Of a DNA stretch of 64,000 nucleotides, positions 17,894 to 31,216 are shown piece after piece (the first letter of the stretch is position 1; every line of letters starts with the position of its first letter). The notes under the pieces are model-generated. The model made no database searches, was not told the origin of the DNA, and was given only the letters and a program-made list of their open reading frames with translations. The translations under genes and the position numbers were made by a program. The DNA is from Thiocystis minor (GTDB lineage: Bacteria; Pseudomonadota; Gammaproteobacteria; Chromatiales; Chromatiaceae): contig NZ_NHSQ01000084.1 in assembly GCF_016653465.1 (NCBI RefSeq), positions 1 through 64,000 of the forward strand. Direction: 5' to 3'.

Positions 17894-18981
17894 GCGTCAT
17901 GGCCGGCGGTACCGGCGGTCATGTGTTTCCGGCGCTCGCGGTCGCTGAGAGGCTGCGGGCGAGCGGGGCGGAGGTCTTCTGGATCGGCACGCGGCAGGGG
18001 ATGGAGTCGCGACTGGTCCCTGAGCATGGCTTCGAGATCGAATGGATCCGCATCGAGGGCTTGCGCGGCAAGGGGCTCGCTCAACGGCTACGCGCGCCAT
18101 TCAAACTGGCGGGCGCGCTCTGGCAGGCGCGCGCCATCCTGCGGCGGCGGCGGCCTTCGCTGGTGCTCGGCATGGGCGGATTCGCCTCGGGTCCGGGCGG
18201 TCTGGCGGCGCGCGCGATGGGGTTGCCGTTGGTGATCCATGAACAGAATTTTGTCCCCGGCATGACCAATCAATGGCTGGCGCGGGTCGCCACGGCGGTC
18301 TTCGAGGCCTTTCCGGGGAGTTTCCCGGACGGGCGCGGCGCGGTGGCGACGGGGAATCCGGTGCGTCAAAGCATCCTCGACCTGCCGCCGCCGCGCGAGC
18401 GATTGAGCAGTCGGTCCGGCGCACCGCGTCTGCTGGTGCTGGGCGGTTCGCTGGGGGCACAAATTCTGAACGAAATGCTACCCGCCGCGCTCGCGGCGAT
18501 GCCAGCGGGCGCGCGCCCCGAGGTGCGCCATCAGGCGGGCGAGCGCACCCTGGAGACCGCCCGCAATGCCTATCGTCTGGCCGGTGTCGCGACCGAGGTC
18601 ACGCCCTTCATCGGCGACATGGCGGAGGCGTATGCCTGGGCCGATCTGGTCGTGTGTCGGGCCGGCGCCTTGACGGTGTCCGAACTGGCCGCCGCCGGGG
18701 TGGCGTCGGTGCTGGTGCCCTATCCCTTCGCGGTCGATGACCATCAGGTTGGCAACGCCCGCTATCTGTCTGATGCGGGTGCCGCACGTCTGGCCATCCA
18801 GCGCGATCTGGACCAGGTCGGTTTGACGGCGCTGTTGACCGAACTGCTGGGCGATCGCGCAAGCCTGCTGGCCATGGCCGAGCGCGCGCGCGGTCTGGCG
18901 CAACCCGATGCCGCGGCGCGGATCGCGGCCTCCTGCCTGGAGCTTGCGCTGGGCGAAACCCTGGGAGTCGTGACGCAATGA
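17878..18981 (+). CDS. murG: UDP-GlcNAc:lipid I N-acetylglucosaminyltransferase MurG
   Basis: From the ATG at 17878, preceded by AAGGGGG, the product has 367 residues. It is a GT-B transferase with [17 protein letters not shown] near the start, [40 protein letters not shown] and [14 protein letters not shown]. MurG makes lipid II at the inner face of the membrane. A longer frame upstream is only the shifted shadow of ftsW. Its stop overlaps the murC start (ATGA). Confidence 0.95.
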   Translation: MGTCIGVMAGGTGGHVFPALAVAERLRASGAEVFWIGTRQGMESRLVPEHGFEIEWIRIEGLRGKGLAQRLRAPFKLAGALWQARAILRRRRPSLVLGMGGFASGPGGLAARAMGLPLVIHEQNFVPGMTNQWLARVATAVFEAFPGSFPDGRGAVATGNPVRQSILDLPPPRERLSSRSGAPRLLVLGGSLGAQILNEMLPAALAAMPAGARPEVRHQAGERTLETARNAYRLAGVATEVTPFIGDMAEAYAWADLVVCRAGALTVSELAAAGVASVLVPYPFAVDDHQVGNARYLSDAGAARLAIQRDLDQVGLTALLTELLGDRASLLAMAERARGLAQPDAAARIAASCLELALGETLGVVTQ

Positions 18982-20405
18982 ACGCCCATCTTCAGCATAC
19001 GGCGGCCCGCATGGGGCGGGTGCGTCGACTCCATTTCATCGGTATCGGCGGTTCCGGCATGAGCGGAATCGCGGAACTCATGGCGAATCTGGGCTACGAG
19101 GTGGCCGGATCGGACCTGCGCGAGAGCGAGACGACGCGTCGGTTGCGGGGGCTTGGCATCGAGGTCTTCATCGGCCATCGGGCGGAACAGGTCACGGACG
19201 CCGACGCCGTGGTGGTCTCCACCGCCATCGACGAAGCCAATCCCGAGATTCAAGCCGCCCGCGCCGCGCGCATTCCGATCGTGCGTCGCGCCGAGATGCT
19301 GGCCGAACTCATGCGCTTCTACTATGGCGTCGCGGTGGCCGGCACCCACGGCAAAACCACCACGACCAGTCTGGTGGCGAGCATCCTCGCCGAGGGCGGT
19401 CTCGATCCCACCTTCGTCATCGGCGGGCGGCTCACCAGTGCTGGGGCCAATGCCAAGCTGGGCACGACCAAATATCTGGTGGCCGAGGCCGACGAGAGCG
19501 ATGCCTCCTTTCTCTATCTCCAGCCCATGATCTCGATCGTCACCAATATCGACGCCGACCACATGCGCACCTACGGCAACGATTTCAATCGGTTACGTAG
19601 TACCTTCATGGAGTTCCTGCATCATCTGCCGTTCTATGGATTGGCGGTGCTTTGTCTCGATGACGACGAGGTCCGCTCGCTGATTCCCATGGTGCCGCGC
19701 TCGGTGCGGACCTATGGCACCCGGCCCGAGGCTGATGTGCGGGCGACCGATCTGCATCAGGAGGGCATGTACACCTCCTTTCTAGTCCATAGTGCCGACT
19801 TTCGGCGTCCCTTGCGGGTCACCCTCAACCTACCGGGCCGGCACAATGTGCTGAACGCGCTGGCCGCGATCTGCGTGGCGCTGGAACTTGGGGTCGATGA
19901 AGAGGCGATCGGCCGGGCGCTGTCCAAATTCGAGGGGGTCGGACGGCGATTCGTGGTCAATGAAGTCACCGACGCACAGGGGCGCAACCTGTTGCTGGTG
20001 GACGATTACGGCCATCATCCGCGCGAACTGGCCGCCACTCTGGAGGCGGCGCGGGCCGGTTGGCCGGGCCGGCGTCTGGTGCTGGTTTTTCAGCCTCATC
20101 GGTACAGCCGGACCCAGGAGCAGTTCGAGGACTTCGTGGCGGTACTCTCCAGCGCCGATGCGCTGGTGTTGTGCGATGTCTATCCGGCGGGCGAGGCGCC
20201 CATCCCCGGTGCCGACGGACGCGCGCTCAGCCGTGCGATTCGGATGCGCGGCGATCTCGATCCGATCTTCGCGCAGACGGTCGACGAGGTGCCCGATCTC
20301 CTGCCGAACCTGCTCGTGGATGGCGATATCGTGCTGGTCTCGGGCGCCGGCGACATCGGCGCCCTAGCGGCGCGGCTGCCGCAACTGCTCGCGCGGGGGC
20401 TCTGA
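18978..20405 (+). CDS. murC: UDP-N-acetylmuramate--L-alanine ligase MurC
   Basis: The 475-residue protein has [17 protein letters not shown] at the N-terminus, the ATP loop [47 protein letters not shown] and [14 protein letters not shown]. It catalyses the first amino-acid addition (L-Ala) to UDP-MurNAc. It overlaps murG by 4 bp, and murB starts at the next base after its stop. Confidence 0.96.
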   Translation: MNAHLQHTAARMGRVRRLHFIGIGGSGMSGIAELMANLGYEVAGSDLRESETTRRLRGLGIEVFIGHRAEQVTDADAVVVSTAIDEANPEIQAARAARIPIVRRAEMLAELMRFYYGVAVAGTHGKTTTTSLVASILAEGGLDPTFVIGGRLTSAGANAKLGTTKYLVAEADESDASFLYLQPMISIVTNIDADHMRTYGNDFNRLRSTFMEFLHHLPFYGLAVLCLDDDEVRSLIPMVPRSVRTYGTRPEADVRATDLHQEGMYTSFLVHSADFRRPLRVTLNLPGRHNVLNALAAICVALELGVDEEAIGRALSKFEGVGRRFVVNEVTDAQGRNLLLVDDYGHHPRELAATLEAARAGWPGRRLVLVFQPHRYSRTQEQFEDFVAVLSSADALVLCDVYPAGEAPIPGADGRALSRAIRMRGDLDPIFAQTVDEVPDLLPNLLVDGDIVLVSGAGDIGALAARLPQLLARGL

Positions 20406-21305
20406 ATGTCCAGCGCCGATTTGACATCCCCGCGCGGCGAGATGCGACTCAACGAGCCGCTTGCGCGACACACGAGCTGGCGGGTCGGCGGTCCGGCGCG
20501 GCGGTTCTATCGACCGGTGGACGCCGAGGATCTATCGGTCTTTCTGGGACGGCTGGATCCGGACGAGCCGCTTCTGTGGCTGGGGCTTGGCAGCAATCTG
20601 CTGATCGCCGACCAGGGCTTCGCCGGTACCGTGATCCAGACTCAGGGTTGCCTGACGGGTCTTGAACGACGTGGCGAGACTGGCATCTGGGCCGAGTCGG
20701 GTACCGCGTGCGCCAAGCTCGCGCGTTTTGCCGCTCGGCTCGATCTGGTCGGTGTCGAATTTCTGGCCGGTATTCCCGGCACCATGGGTGGCGCGCTGGC
20801 CATGAACGCGGGCGCCTGGGGCGGCGAGACCTGGCCCCATGTGCGCCGCGTGCGGACCATCGACCGGAGCGGGACGATCCGGGAGCGTGGCGCTGGAGAT
20901 TTCACGCCGGGCTACCGCGAGGTCAAGGGGCCGGAGGACGAGTGGTTTCTGGATGTCGAGCTGGAGCTGACGCCGGGAGACGGCGCGGCGGGTCTGGCGC
21001 GTATGCGCGAACTGCTCGACCGGCGCGCCGCGACCCAGCCCATCGGTCTGCCGAGCTGCGGTTCGGTCTTCCGCAATCCGCCGGGCGATCACGCGGCACG
21101 TCTGATCGAATCGCTGGGGCTTAAAGGTTATCGGATGGGAGGCGCTCAGGTGTCTGAAAAACACGCCAATTTTATTATCAATACCGGCACGGCGACGGCG
21201 ACGGAGATTGCCGGCCTGATCGATTACGTGAGGAACGTCGTCGAGCAGCGCACGGGGATCAGCTTGATTCCCGAGGTGCGTCGCGTCGCGGGAGGGCGCC
21301 CATGA
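20406..21305 (+). CDS. murB: UDP-N-acetylenolpyruvoylglucosamine reductase MurB
   Basis: This 299-residue flavoprotein has NEPLARHTSWRVGGPA, LGLGSNLLIADQGF, PGTMGGALAMNAGAWGGE, GYREVKG and SCGSVFRNPPGDHAARLIE. The catalytic Ser lies in SCGSVFRNP. It reduces the enolpyruvyl group to UDP-MurNAc using NADPH and FAD. It follows murC directly and overlaps ddl by 4 bp. It is shorter than E. coli MurB and fits the more compact variant found in many other bacteria. Confidence 0.95.
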   Translation: MSSADLTSPRGEMRLNEPLARHTSWRVGGPARRFYRPVDAEDLSVFLGRLDPDEPLLWLGLGSNLLIADQGFAGTVIQTQGCLTGLERRGETGIWAESGTACAKLARFAARLDLVGVEFLAGIPGTMGGALAMNAGAWGGETWPHVRRVRTIDRSGTIRERGAGDFTPGYREVKGPEDEWFLDVELELTPGDGAAGLARMRELLDRRAATQPIGLPSCGSVFRNPPGDHAARLIESLGLKGYRMGGAQVSEKHANFIINTGTATATEIAGLIDYVRNVVEQRTGISLIPEVRRVAGGRP

Positions 21306-22258
21306 CCATCGAGACGACCCTATCCGTGACTGCGACAACCGACCGGATTCGCGCCTTCGGCAAGGTTGCGGTGCTCCTCGGCGGGCGTGCGGCGGAGCGC
21401 GAGATTTCGCTCAAGAGCGGTCGCGCGGTCCTCGCGGCGTTGCAGCGGCAGGGGGTTGACGCCCATCCGCTGGATCCGGACGCAACCGTGCTGGCGCAAT
21501 TGCGCGCGGGCGGTTACGACCGCGCCTTCATCGTGCTGCACGGGCGCGGCGGCGAGGACGGTCAGATCCAGGGCGCGCTAGAAACCATGGGTCTTCCCTA
21601 TACGGGCTCCGGCGTGCTCGGTTCGGCGCTGGGGATGGACAAATACCGCTGTAAGCTGGCCTGGGCGGGTTGCGGGCTGCCAACGGCGGAGTCCGTCCTG
21701 CTGCGCGGCGAGGCGGACCTGCCCGCGGCGGCGGCGCTCGGATTTCCGCTCATGATCAAACCGGTTCACGAAGGGTCGAGCATCGGCATGGCGCGCGTGA
21801 AGACGGTCGAGGCACTCGAACAGGCCTGGCGGAGCGCCTCCGAATACGATGATCTGGTACTCGCCGAGCGCTGGATCCAGGGCGCCGAATACACCTGCGC
21901 CATTCTGGGCCGGGAGGCATTGCCCCTGATCCGGCTGGAGACGCCGAATGCCTTTTACGATTTCGAGGCGAAATATCAGGCCAACAGCACCCTCTACCAT
22001 TGTCCGTGCGGTCTCGACGCGACGGCGGAGTCCAGACTGCGGCAGTTGTCCCTGGATGCCTTCGAGGCTGTCGGGGCCAGCGGCTGGGGCCGGGTCGATC
22101 TGATGCTGGACGGGGCTGGCCGATCCTTTTTGCTGGAGATCAATACCGTTCCGGGCATGACCGACCATAGCCTGGTGCCCATGGCCGCGCGTGCCGCCGG
22201 GATCGATTTTGACGAGCTGGCGCTGCGCATTCTGGACACGAGTCTACGTCGTGGCTGA
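21302..22258 (+). CDS. ddl: D-alanine--D-alanine ligase
   Basis: The 318-residue ATP-grasp enzyme has VAVLLGGRAAEREISLKSG, the ATP-binding PLMIKPVHEGSSIGMARV, YTCAILGRE and FLLEINTVPGMTDHSLVP. It joins two D-Ala residues for MurF to use. Compared with typical DdlB, the N-terminus is about 18 residues longer; an internal start cannot be excluded. The stop overlaps the ftsQ GTG by 8 bp. Confidence 0.95.
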   Translation: MTIETTLSVTATTDRIRAFGKVAVLLGGRAAEREISLKSGRAVLAALQRQGVDAHPLDPDATVLAQLRAGGYDRAFIVLHGRGGEDGQIQGALETMGLPYTGSGVLGSALGMDKYRCKLAWAGCGLPTAESVLLRGEADLPAAAALGFPLMIKPVHEGSSIGMARVKTVEALEQAWRSASEYDDLVLAERWIQGAEYTCAILGREALPLIRLETPNAFYDFEAKYQANSTLYHCPCGLDATAESRLRQLSLDAFEAVGASGWGRVDLMLDGAGRSFLLEINTVPGMTDHSLVPMAARAAGIDFDELALRILDTSLRRG

Positions 22259-23045
22259 GTCCAAACCTGACATTGAGCAATCGTCGAGCGAGTCGCCGTC
22301 GCTGCGGTCGCGTTTGCGCACATCGATCGGTTTGGCATTGTTGCTATCCACGGTTGCGGCGGCCTGGCTATTCAGTTACTGGGAGCCGCGTCTGTGGCCG
22401 ATCCGCGTGATCGAGGTGGAGGGCGAACTCCATCATCATTCGTCACGCTTGCTTGAGAAAACCATCGGCGAGCGTCTGCGTGGCGGAATTCTGACCGCCG
22501 ATCTCGTCGATCTCAAGGCCGCGGCCGAGGAGCTTTCCTGGGTCGGTCGCGCGAGTCTGCAACGGATCTGGCCGGATCGGTTACAGGTGCGGGTCGAGGA
22601 ACATCGACCGATCGCTCGCTGGAACGCCGACAGTCTGGTGACCGCGGAGGGCGTCGTGTTCCATCCGGGGAGCGGGACGATCCCCGCCGGTTTGCCTGTG
22701 CTCGAAGGCGACGACAAACGGGCGCCCGAGTTGGTCAAGCAGTATCTGAAGTGGCGCGACGACCTGATGCTGGTGGGGCATTTGATTCAGGTTCTTTCGG
22801 TCGATCCACGCGGCGATTGGCGTCTTGAGTTGGTTATGGGCACCGAACTGCGACTGGGCACCGGCGCCATCGAGGAACGTCTCGCGCGCTTCATCGCTAG
22901 TGCGCCGCAACTTGAGGCGGCGGGTCAGCCGTTGGAGGTGGACCTGCGTTACAGCAACGGCTTCGCCGTGAAATGGGCGCCGAGCGCGGAGTCGCCGGTC
23001 CCCGCGAACACGGGTCGCTCCAAGCGATCCGGCAATCGAGGATAA
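22251..23045 (+). CDS. ftsQ: Cell division protein FtsQ
   Basis: From the GTG at 22251 the product has 264 residues: a short cytoplasmic region, one transmembrane helix (about 25-45), a POTRA domain (IRVIEVEGELHHHSS onward) and the FtsQ beta domain with SWVGRASLQRIWPDRLQVRVEEHRP-type sequence. FtsQ recruits FtsL and FtsB to the divisome. The frame is open upstream into ddl, but the GTG overlapping the ddl stop is the natural start. ftsA begins 4 bp after its stop. Confidence 0.9.
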   Translation: MAESKPDIEQSSSESPSLRSRLRTSIGLALLLSTVAAAWLFSYWEPRLWPIRVIEVEGELHHHSSRLLEKTIGERLRGGILTADLVDLKAAAEELSWVGRASLQRIWPDRLQVRVEEHRPIARWNADSLVTAEGVVFHPGSGTIPAGLPVLEGDDKRAPELVKQYLKWRDDLMLVGHLIQVLSVDPRGDWRLELVMGTELRLGTGAIEERLARFIASAPQLEAAGQPLEVDLRYSNGFAVKWAPSAESPVPANTGRSKRSGNRG

Positions 23046-23049
23046 CTGG

Positions 23050-24285
23050 ATGTCGCGACGTAACGACAAAAATCTGTTGGTTGGACTGGATATCGGCACC
23101 TCGAAGATCGCCTGCCTAGTGGGCGAGCTCAAGGACGACGATCAAATCGAGATCATCGGTATCGGTATCCATCCGTCGCGGGGTTTGAAGAAGGGCGTGG
23201 TCGTGGATATCGAATCCACCGTCCAGTCGATCCAGCGGGCGGTCGAGGAAGCGGAGTTGATGGCCGGTTGCGAGATCAACTCGGTCCATGCCGGCATCGC
23301 CGGAAGTCATGTGCGCAGCCTCAATTCGCATGGGATCACCGCGATCAAGGAGATCGAGGTCTCGCAGGCCGACGTCGATCGCGTCATCGACGCGGCGCGG
23401 GCGGTGGCGATTCCGGCGGATCAGAAGATCCTGCACATCCTGCCGCAGGAATTCATCATCGACAATCAGGAGGGCATCCGCGAACCTATCGGGATGTGCG
23501 GGGTCCGTCTGGAGGCGCGGGTGCACATGGTGACGGGGGCGGTCAGCGCGGCCCAGAACATCATCAAATGCATACGACGCTGCGGGTTGGAAGTCGACGA
23601 TCTGGTGCTCGCCCAGTTGAGTTCCAGTTACGCGGTGCTCAGCGAGGATGAAAAAGAGCTTGGTGTCTGCGTCGTGGACATCGGTGGCGGTACCACCGAT
23701 CTGGCGGTCTTCACCGATGGCGCCATCCGGCACACGGCGGTCATTCCGATCGCGGGAGACCAGGTCACCAACGACATCGCGGTGGCGCTGCGCACGCCAA
23801 CGCAACATGCCGAATTGATCAAGATCCAGCACGCCTGCGCTCTGACTCAGCTCGCCGGAAATAGCGAGACCATCGAGGTGCCGAGTATTGGCGATCGCCC
23901 GCCACGGCAACTGTCGCGGCAGACTCTGGCCGAGGTGGTTGAGCCACGCTACGAGGAACTTCTGACGCTGCTGCACAACGAATTGCGCCGCAGCGGCTTT
24001 GAGGATCTGGTCGCGGGCGGTGTGGTGTTGACTGGCGGGAGCGCGAAGATGCAGGGCCTGATCGAGTTGGCCGAGGAAGTCTTTCATATGCCAGTGCGCT
24101 TGGGCCTGCCGCAACATGTGATTGGGATGGATGAAGTCGTGAACAACCCGATCCACTCCACCGGTGTGGGGTTGTTGATGTACGCGCGACAGCATCGCTT
24201 CTCGCGGAGCGCTGAACTATCCGAAAACCTTGGCCTTAAAGGGGCTTGGTCACGTATGCGTAGTTGGTTCCAAGGCAATTTTTAA
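23050..24285 (+). CDS. ftsA: Cell division protein FtsA
   Basis: This 411-residue actin-like protein begins with NLLVGLDIGTSKIACLVGE (phosphate 1 loop) and carries the SHS2/1C insertion, VVDIGGGTTDLAVFTDGAI and VVLTGGSAKMQGL. Its C-terminal amphipathic helix (GAWSRMRSWFQGNF) is the membrane target sequence. FtsA tethers FtsZ to the membrane. It lies 4 bp after ftsQ and 169 bp before ftsZ. Confidence 0.96.
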   Translation: MSRRNDKNLLVGLDIGTSKIACLVGELKDDDQIEIIGIGIHPSRGLKKGVVVDIESTVQSIQRAVEEAELMAGCEINSVHAGIAGSHVRSLNSHGITAIKEIEVSQADVDRVIDAARAVAIPADQKILHILPQEFIIDNQEGIREPIGMCGVRLEARVHMVTGAVSAAQNIIKCIRRCGLEVDDLVLAQLSSSYAVLSEDEKELGVCVVDIGGGTTDLAVFTDGAIRHTAVIPIAGDQVTNDIAVALRTPTQHAELIKIQHACALTQLAGNSETIEVPSIGDRPPRQLSRQTLAEVVEPRYEELLTLLHNELRRSGFEDLVAGGVVLTGGSAKMQGLIELAEEVFHMPVRLGLPQHVIGMDEVVNNPIHSTGVGLLMYARQHRFSRSAELSENLGLKGAWSRMRSWFQGNF

Positions 24286-24454
24286 CAGATGGGGGTTATA
24301 TTTCTGCCCCTAATGGTCAATGGACCGCGGCCTGCGGTCTCGGGTCAGTGCACTTCGAGTGTGCGCTGGCCATGTCGGGGGGTGGTCGCGCGCCTGGCGC
24401 GCGGCTGAACGAGGTTTCAGGTATTGCTAAGCGTTCAATATAGGGGATAAATCA
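24286..24454 (+). promoter_or_regulatory. Structured ftsA-ftsZ spacer with consecutive hairpins
   Basis: GACCGC/GCGGTC (24323-24339, 5-nt loop), a TCG-loop hairpin near 24350-24362 and a CGCGCGC/GCGCGCG pair with a 3-nt loop (24387-24403) follow each other. The spacer is unusually long for this tightly packed cluster. It probably holds an ftsZ promoter or RNA leader. The ftsZ ribosome binding site (TAGGGGATAA) is at its end. Confidence 0.45.
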
Positions 24455-25624
24455 ATGTTCGAGCTCATGGATACCCATAGTCAGAATGCCGTCATCAAAG
24501 TCATCGGTGTCGGCGGCGGTGGGAACAACGCTGTCAACCATATGGTGGCGTCGACCATCGAAGGCGTGGATTTTATCTGTGCCAATACCGATGCCCAAGC
24601 ACTGAAAAACACCAATGCCAAGACCATCCTGCAACTGGGCGCTGGCATTACCAAGGGCCTCGGAGCCGGCGCGGACCCGGATGTGGGCCGGCATTCGGCA
24701 ATCGAGGATCGCGATCGCATCCAGGAAGCGCTGGAAGGCGCCGATATGGTTTTCATCACCGCTGGCATGGGCGGCGGGACCGGAACGGGCGCGGCGCCGG
24801 TGGTGGCGCAAGTGGCGAAGGAACTCGGGATCCTGACCGTGGCGGTGGTGACCAAGCCGTTTCCGTTTGAGGGCGCTAAGCGGCGGCGGATTGCCGAGGA
24901 AGGGATTGCCGAACTCGCTAAATCGGTTGACTCGCTGATCACCATCCCCAACGAAAAACTGCTGGCCGTGCTTGGCAAGGACATGAGCCTGCTCGACGCC
25001 TTCAAGGCGGCGAACGATGTCCTGCTCAACGCGACTCAGGGCATCGCCGAACTCATCACTTGCCGCGGACTGATCAACGTTGACTTTGCCGACGTCAAAA
25101 CGGTCATGTCCAACATGGGTGTCGCCATGATGGGGACTGGCTCCGCGCGGGGTGCGAATCGCGCGCGCGAGGCCGCCGAGGCTGCGATCAAGAGCCCCCT
25201 GCTGGAAGATATCGATCTTGCCGGGGCGAAGGGCATTCTGGTCAATATCACGGCGGGTCCGAGTCTGACCATCGGCGAGTTCGACGAGGTCGGTAACACC
25301 GTGCGCGACTTTGCCGACGACGAGGCGACGGTCGTGGTGGGCACGGTCGTCGATATGGAACTGGAGGACGAACTGCGCGTCACCGTCGTGGCGACTGGAC
25401 TGGGCGAACGCCGTCTCGTCATGAATAAGCGCGCGGGTGGCGAGTCTTCCATTCGGTTGGTCACCGGAGGCGAGTTCAACGACGGTCAGCCGGACTATCG
25501 GGAAATGGAGCGTCGACCGGCGATCTATCGGAAAGCGGGTGGGGCGGCCGTGGCTGAAGCGGTCGACGAAAAGGATATGGACTATCTGGATATCCCGGCG
25601 TTTCTGCGGCGTCAGGCCGACTGA
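24455..25624 (+). CDS. ftsZ: Cell division GTPase FtsZ
   Basis: The 389-residue tubulin homologue has the GTP-binding signature GMGGGTGTGAAPVVAQVAKE, the T7 loop region (NVDFADVKTVMSNMG) and the C-terminal peptide DYLDIPAFLRRQAD that binds FtsA and ZipA. It polymerises into the Z ring. The central GTPase core is typical; the C-terminal linker (about 320-375) is variable. Confidence 0.97.
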   Translation: MFELMDTHSQNAVIKVIGVGGGGNNAVNHMVASTIEGVDFICANTDAQALKNTNAKTILQLGAGITKGLGAGADPDVGRHSAIEDRDRIQEALEGADMVFITAGMGGGTGTGAAPVVAQVAKELGILTVAVVTKPFPFEGAKRRRIAEEGIAELAKSVDSLITIPNEKLLAVLGKDMSLLDAFKAANDVLLNATQGIAELITCRGLINVDFADVKTVMSNMGVAMMGTGSARGANRAREAAEAAIKSPLLEDIDLAGAKGILVNITAGPSLTIGEFDEVGNTVRDFADDEATVVVGTVVDMELEDELRVTVVATGLGERRLVMNKRAGGESSIRLVTGGEFNDGQPDYREMERRPAIYRKAGGAAVAEAVDEKDMDYLDIPAFLRRQAD

Positions 25625-25866
25625 TCAGGGGTTTCCCTTCGACAGAATGTCGATAAAAAACAAAGGCATTTTATCGTATCCAACATTGAACTTGAAATAA
25701 GTTCGGGAAAACCCTAAGCTAACGGTAGAGCGCTCCAGTGTGGAGCGCGTAACGCGATGGCGAGCAGGCATGAGCGGCTGAACCGACAGGAATCGTTGGT
25801 TCAAACGCTTCTGTCCATGAGTAAGAAGCCGTCAGCCGCCGTGGACCGCGATGGGAGACCCGACCG
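25625..25866 (+). other. ftsZ-lpxC spacer
   Basis: The 242-bp region has no gene. It contains small inverted repeats TCGACA-GAA-TGTCGA (25639-25653) and GAACTT-GAAAT-AAGTTC (25688-25704). It probably holds the lpxC promoter, since lpxC is usually transcribed separately, but I cannot assign clear boxes. A GGGAG site precedes the lpxC ATG. Confidence 0.4.
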
Positions 25867-26778
25867 ATGCTCAGGCAACGTACCTTGAAGAATGTGATCC
25901 GTGCGACTGGGATTGGTTTGCACACGGGCGAAAAAATCGAGTTGACGCTACGGCCCGCGGCACCCGACTCAGGGATCGTGTTTCGGCGGATGGATCTCGA
26001 TCCGTCAGTGGAGATCAAGGCGACGCCGTTCAACGTGACCGATACGCGTCTGTCCACGACGCTGGCGAGCGGCGACGTCAAAGTCTCGACGGTCGAGCAT
26101 CTGCTTTCCGCTTTTGCGGGGTTGGGGATCGATAATGCCTGCGTGGATGTTGGCGCCGCCGAGGTACCCATCATGGATGGCAGCGCCGCGCCGTTCGTTT
26201 TCCTGCTTCAGTCGGCGGGCGTTCTGGAACAGAATCGTCCCAAGCGATTCATCCGGATCAAACGCCCGGTTGAGGTTCGCGATGGCGATAAGGTCGCGTG
26301 TTTCACGCCCTACAATGGATTTAAAGTCGATTTTTCGATCGACTTCGATCACCCCGCGTTCAATGCGCGCGCGAACCGTGCCACGGTGGATTTTTCCACT
26401 TCGTCATTCGTGCGAGAGGTGAGCCGCGCACGCACATTCGGTTTTTTGCGTGAGATTGAAGCCTTGCGTCAGAACAATCTGGCCTTGGGCGGTAGCCTGG
26501 ATAATGCGGTCGTCGTCGACGAATATCGCGTCCTGAATGAAGAGGGCTTGCGCTTCGAGGACGAATTCGTCAAACACAAGATCCTCGACGCCATCGGCGA
26601 TCTTTATCTGCTTGGGCACACCCTGATTGGCGCCTTCAACGCGCATAAATCCGGGCATGCGTTGAACAACGCCTTGTTGCGCGCGCTGGTCGCGAATGAG
26701 GCCGCTTGGGAGGAGGTGGTCTTCGAGGACTCGGCGGAGGCGCCAATCTGCTATGCGCAGCCGGTTGCGGCTGTCTAG
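25867..26778 (+). CDS. lpxC: UDP-3-O-acyl-GlcNAc deacetylase LpxC
   Basis: The 303-residue zinc hydrolase has [34 protein letters not shown] (first zinc His), [10 protein letters not shown] and [15 protein letters not shown] (second zinc His and Asp). It catalyses the first committed step of lipid A synthesis, showing a lipopolysaccharide-bearing Gram-negative. Its stop overlaps the stop of the convergent DUF721 gene by 4 bp. Confidence 0.96.
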   Translation: MLRQRTLKNVIRATGIGLHTGEKIELTLRPAAPDSGIVFRRMDLDPSVEIKATPFNVTDTRLSTTLASGDVKVSTVEHLLSAFAGLGIDNACVDVGAAEVPIMDGSAAPFVFLLQSAGVLEQNRPKRFIRIKRPVEVRDGDKVACFTPYNGFKVDFSIDFDHPAFNARANRATVDFSTSSFVREVSRARTFGFLREIEALRQNNLALGGSLDNAVVVDEYRVLNEEGLRFEDEFVKHKILDAIGDLYLLGHTLIGAFNAHKSGHALNNALLRALVANEAAWEEVVFEDSAEAPICYAQPVAAV

Positions 26779-27233
26779 CCTTTCTCCGTTGGGGGGAGAA
26801 GATGGCGGCTGGCGAAGCGCTTAAGTACGTCCCTTAATTCTGGGTCACGCAGATTGTCCGCTGCTTCAAGCAGATGTTTCGCCGTGTCGACCGTCAATCT
26901 TCGCCTGGAAACCTGTGTTTGGGACGGGCAGGCGATGTCGTCGCAATTCACTCTGACTTGAATGCGGATGTCGGTGATTTGCTGCTTGCCCAGCGATGTG
27001 ACGATGTCTTCAGTCAAAAAGCGCGCCCGAGTCGTCCAAGCTGGAGAATCGAAATAGAGCGTGAGCTGATGACCGGCGACGGCGGCATCCAGGCAATGCG
27101 CTCTCATCGATTCAGGCAGTAGGGAGTGCGTATGCCGAAGCAGTGCGAGTTCCCGCTGACGCTGTTCGAGAAGATTCCGGGCGGATTTGTTGACCCGCAG
27201 CAGATCGCGGATGTGAGAAAGCCTGGCGTTCAT
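26775..27233 (-). CDS. DUF721 (DciA-like) protein
   Basis: The 152-residue protein has a DUF721 domain (about 10-100: [52 protein letters not shown]) and a variable helical tail. DUF721 includes DciA, which helps load the replicative helicase DnaB in bacteria without DnaC. In gammaproteobacteria such as Pseudomonas a DUF721 gene occupies this same place between lpxC and an M23 peptidase. Direct evidence for DciA function here is lacking. Confidence 0.8.
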   Translation of the reverse strand: MNARLSHIRDLLRVNKSARNLLEQRQRELALLRHTHSLLPESMRAHCLDAAVAGHQLTLYFDSPAWTTRARFLTEDIVTSLGKQQITDIRIQVRVNCDDIACPSQTQVSRRRLTVDTAKHLLEAADNLRDPELRDVLKRFASRHLLPPTEKG

Positions 27234-27342
27234 CTGAGTTCGTTCCTGTGATCTGATCTCATCTCATTCCGGATTTATGGGCTGGTCAGTGCTTCCGTCA
27301 TTGACGAACGCTTTTCATAAAGACCTCAAGCAGAGATAAACG

Positions 27343-28281
27343 ATGTACCACCACGATCGAATCAAACACGTTCGCGGACAGGCCGTTGTAGTGCTTTTGG
27401 CCGTGCTGTCCTTTACCTTCGCGGGCGCGGGGCTGGGATTCTGGATTGCGCAATACGCAACTCCCGATGTCGTGGCCGATGCCTCGTATCCAGTGCCGGA
27501 TTTCACCCAAACAAGGCCGCGAACAAACACGGAAGAGGTTTCGCCGCCGGTTGCTCAAGAGGACGTGAATGCCATTGCTGCGCATCTGGGCGAGATGCAG
27601 GCGGAACTCATGAGGCTCAATGCGCTGGGAGAACGACTGGTCGGGATGTCCGGTCTCGATCCTGAAGAATTCGATTTTGACAACCCGCCCCCCCAAGGTG
27701 GTCCGGAACTGGGACCAGTCAACGATTATACGATTAAGGAGATCGCCAGCGAGCTTGGAGGGGTGGCGGAGATGATTCAGGATCGTCAACGCAAACTCGA
27801 CGTGATCGGAGATGTCATCGTCAACAAGGATCTGACCGCGCGGGAAACCCCCTCGAGTTGGCCAGTGCGCTCGGGTTATATTACCTCCCGCTTCGGTTTC
27901 CGGATTCATCCAACCAAAAAAGTGCGTATCTTCCACGAAGGTGTCGATATCGCGAGTCCACGAGGTACCCCGATCCTTTCGGCGGCGGATGGTGTCGTGA
28001 CCTTTAGCGGTCGTCGGAATGGCTACGGACAGGTGATCGATATCCGTCACAGGGATGGTCTCGTGACCCGTTACGCCCACAATCACAAAAACTTGGTCCA
28101 GGGAGGTCAGAGGGTCCGCCAGGGTCAGAAGATCGCGACCGTCGGATCAACCGGTGTCGCAACAGGGCCGCATCTTCATTTCGAGGTTCTAAAGGGTGGC
28201 AAGGCGGTCAACCCAATGTCTTATCTCGGCGATACGCCAGCACGCACGCTGGCAGACAAGACCGATCGGTCGGCAGGCTGA
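27343..28281 (+). CDS. M23-family peptidoglycan endopeptidase, membrane-anchored
   Basis: The 312-residue protein has an N-terminal membrane helix (about 14-36), a periplasmic helical stretch (70-165) and a LytM/M23 domain (about 173-300). The zinc ligands are visible: H198 and D202 in FHEGVD, and HLH (277-279) in PHLHFEV. An intact metal site points to an active endopeptidase, not an EnvC/NlpD-like activator. It is divergent from the DUF721 gene and about 100 bp before secA. This order is conserved in Pseudomonas and relatives. Confidence 0.9.
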   Translation: MYHHDRIKHVRGQAVVVLLAVLSFTFAGAGLGFWIAQYATPDVVADASYPVPDFTQTRPRTNTEEVSPPVAQEDVNAIAAHLGEMQAELMRLNALGERLVGMSGLDPEEFDFDNPPPQGGPELGPVNDYTIKEIASELGGVAEMIQDRQRKLDVIGDVIVNKDLTARETPSSWPVRSGYITSRFGFRIHPTKKVRIFHEGVDIASPRGTPILSAADGVVTFSGRRNGYGQVIDIRHRDGLVTRYAHNHKNLVQGGQRVRQGQKIATVGSTGVATGPHLHFEVLKGGKAVNPMSYLGDTPARTLADKTDRSAG

Positions 28282-28380
28282 TTTCTATCCGTCTAGGCAA
28301 GTCATCCGATGATCCACACCTTCGTTCATCGAATTCCGGTATTATTCGCCGATTTATCCGACAGGTCTTAAATTTACCCG

Positions 28381-31212
<2,832 letters not shown>

Positions 31213-31216
31213 CGCG

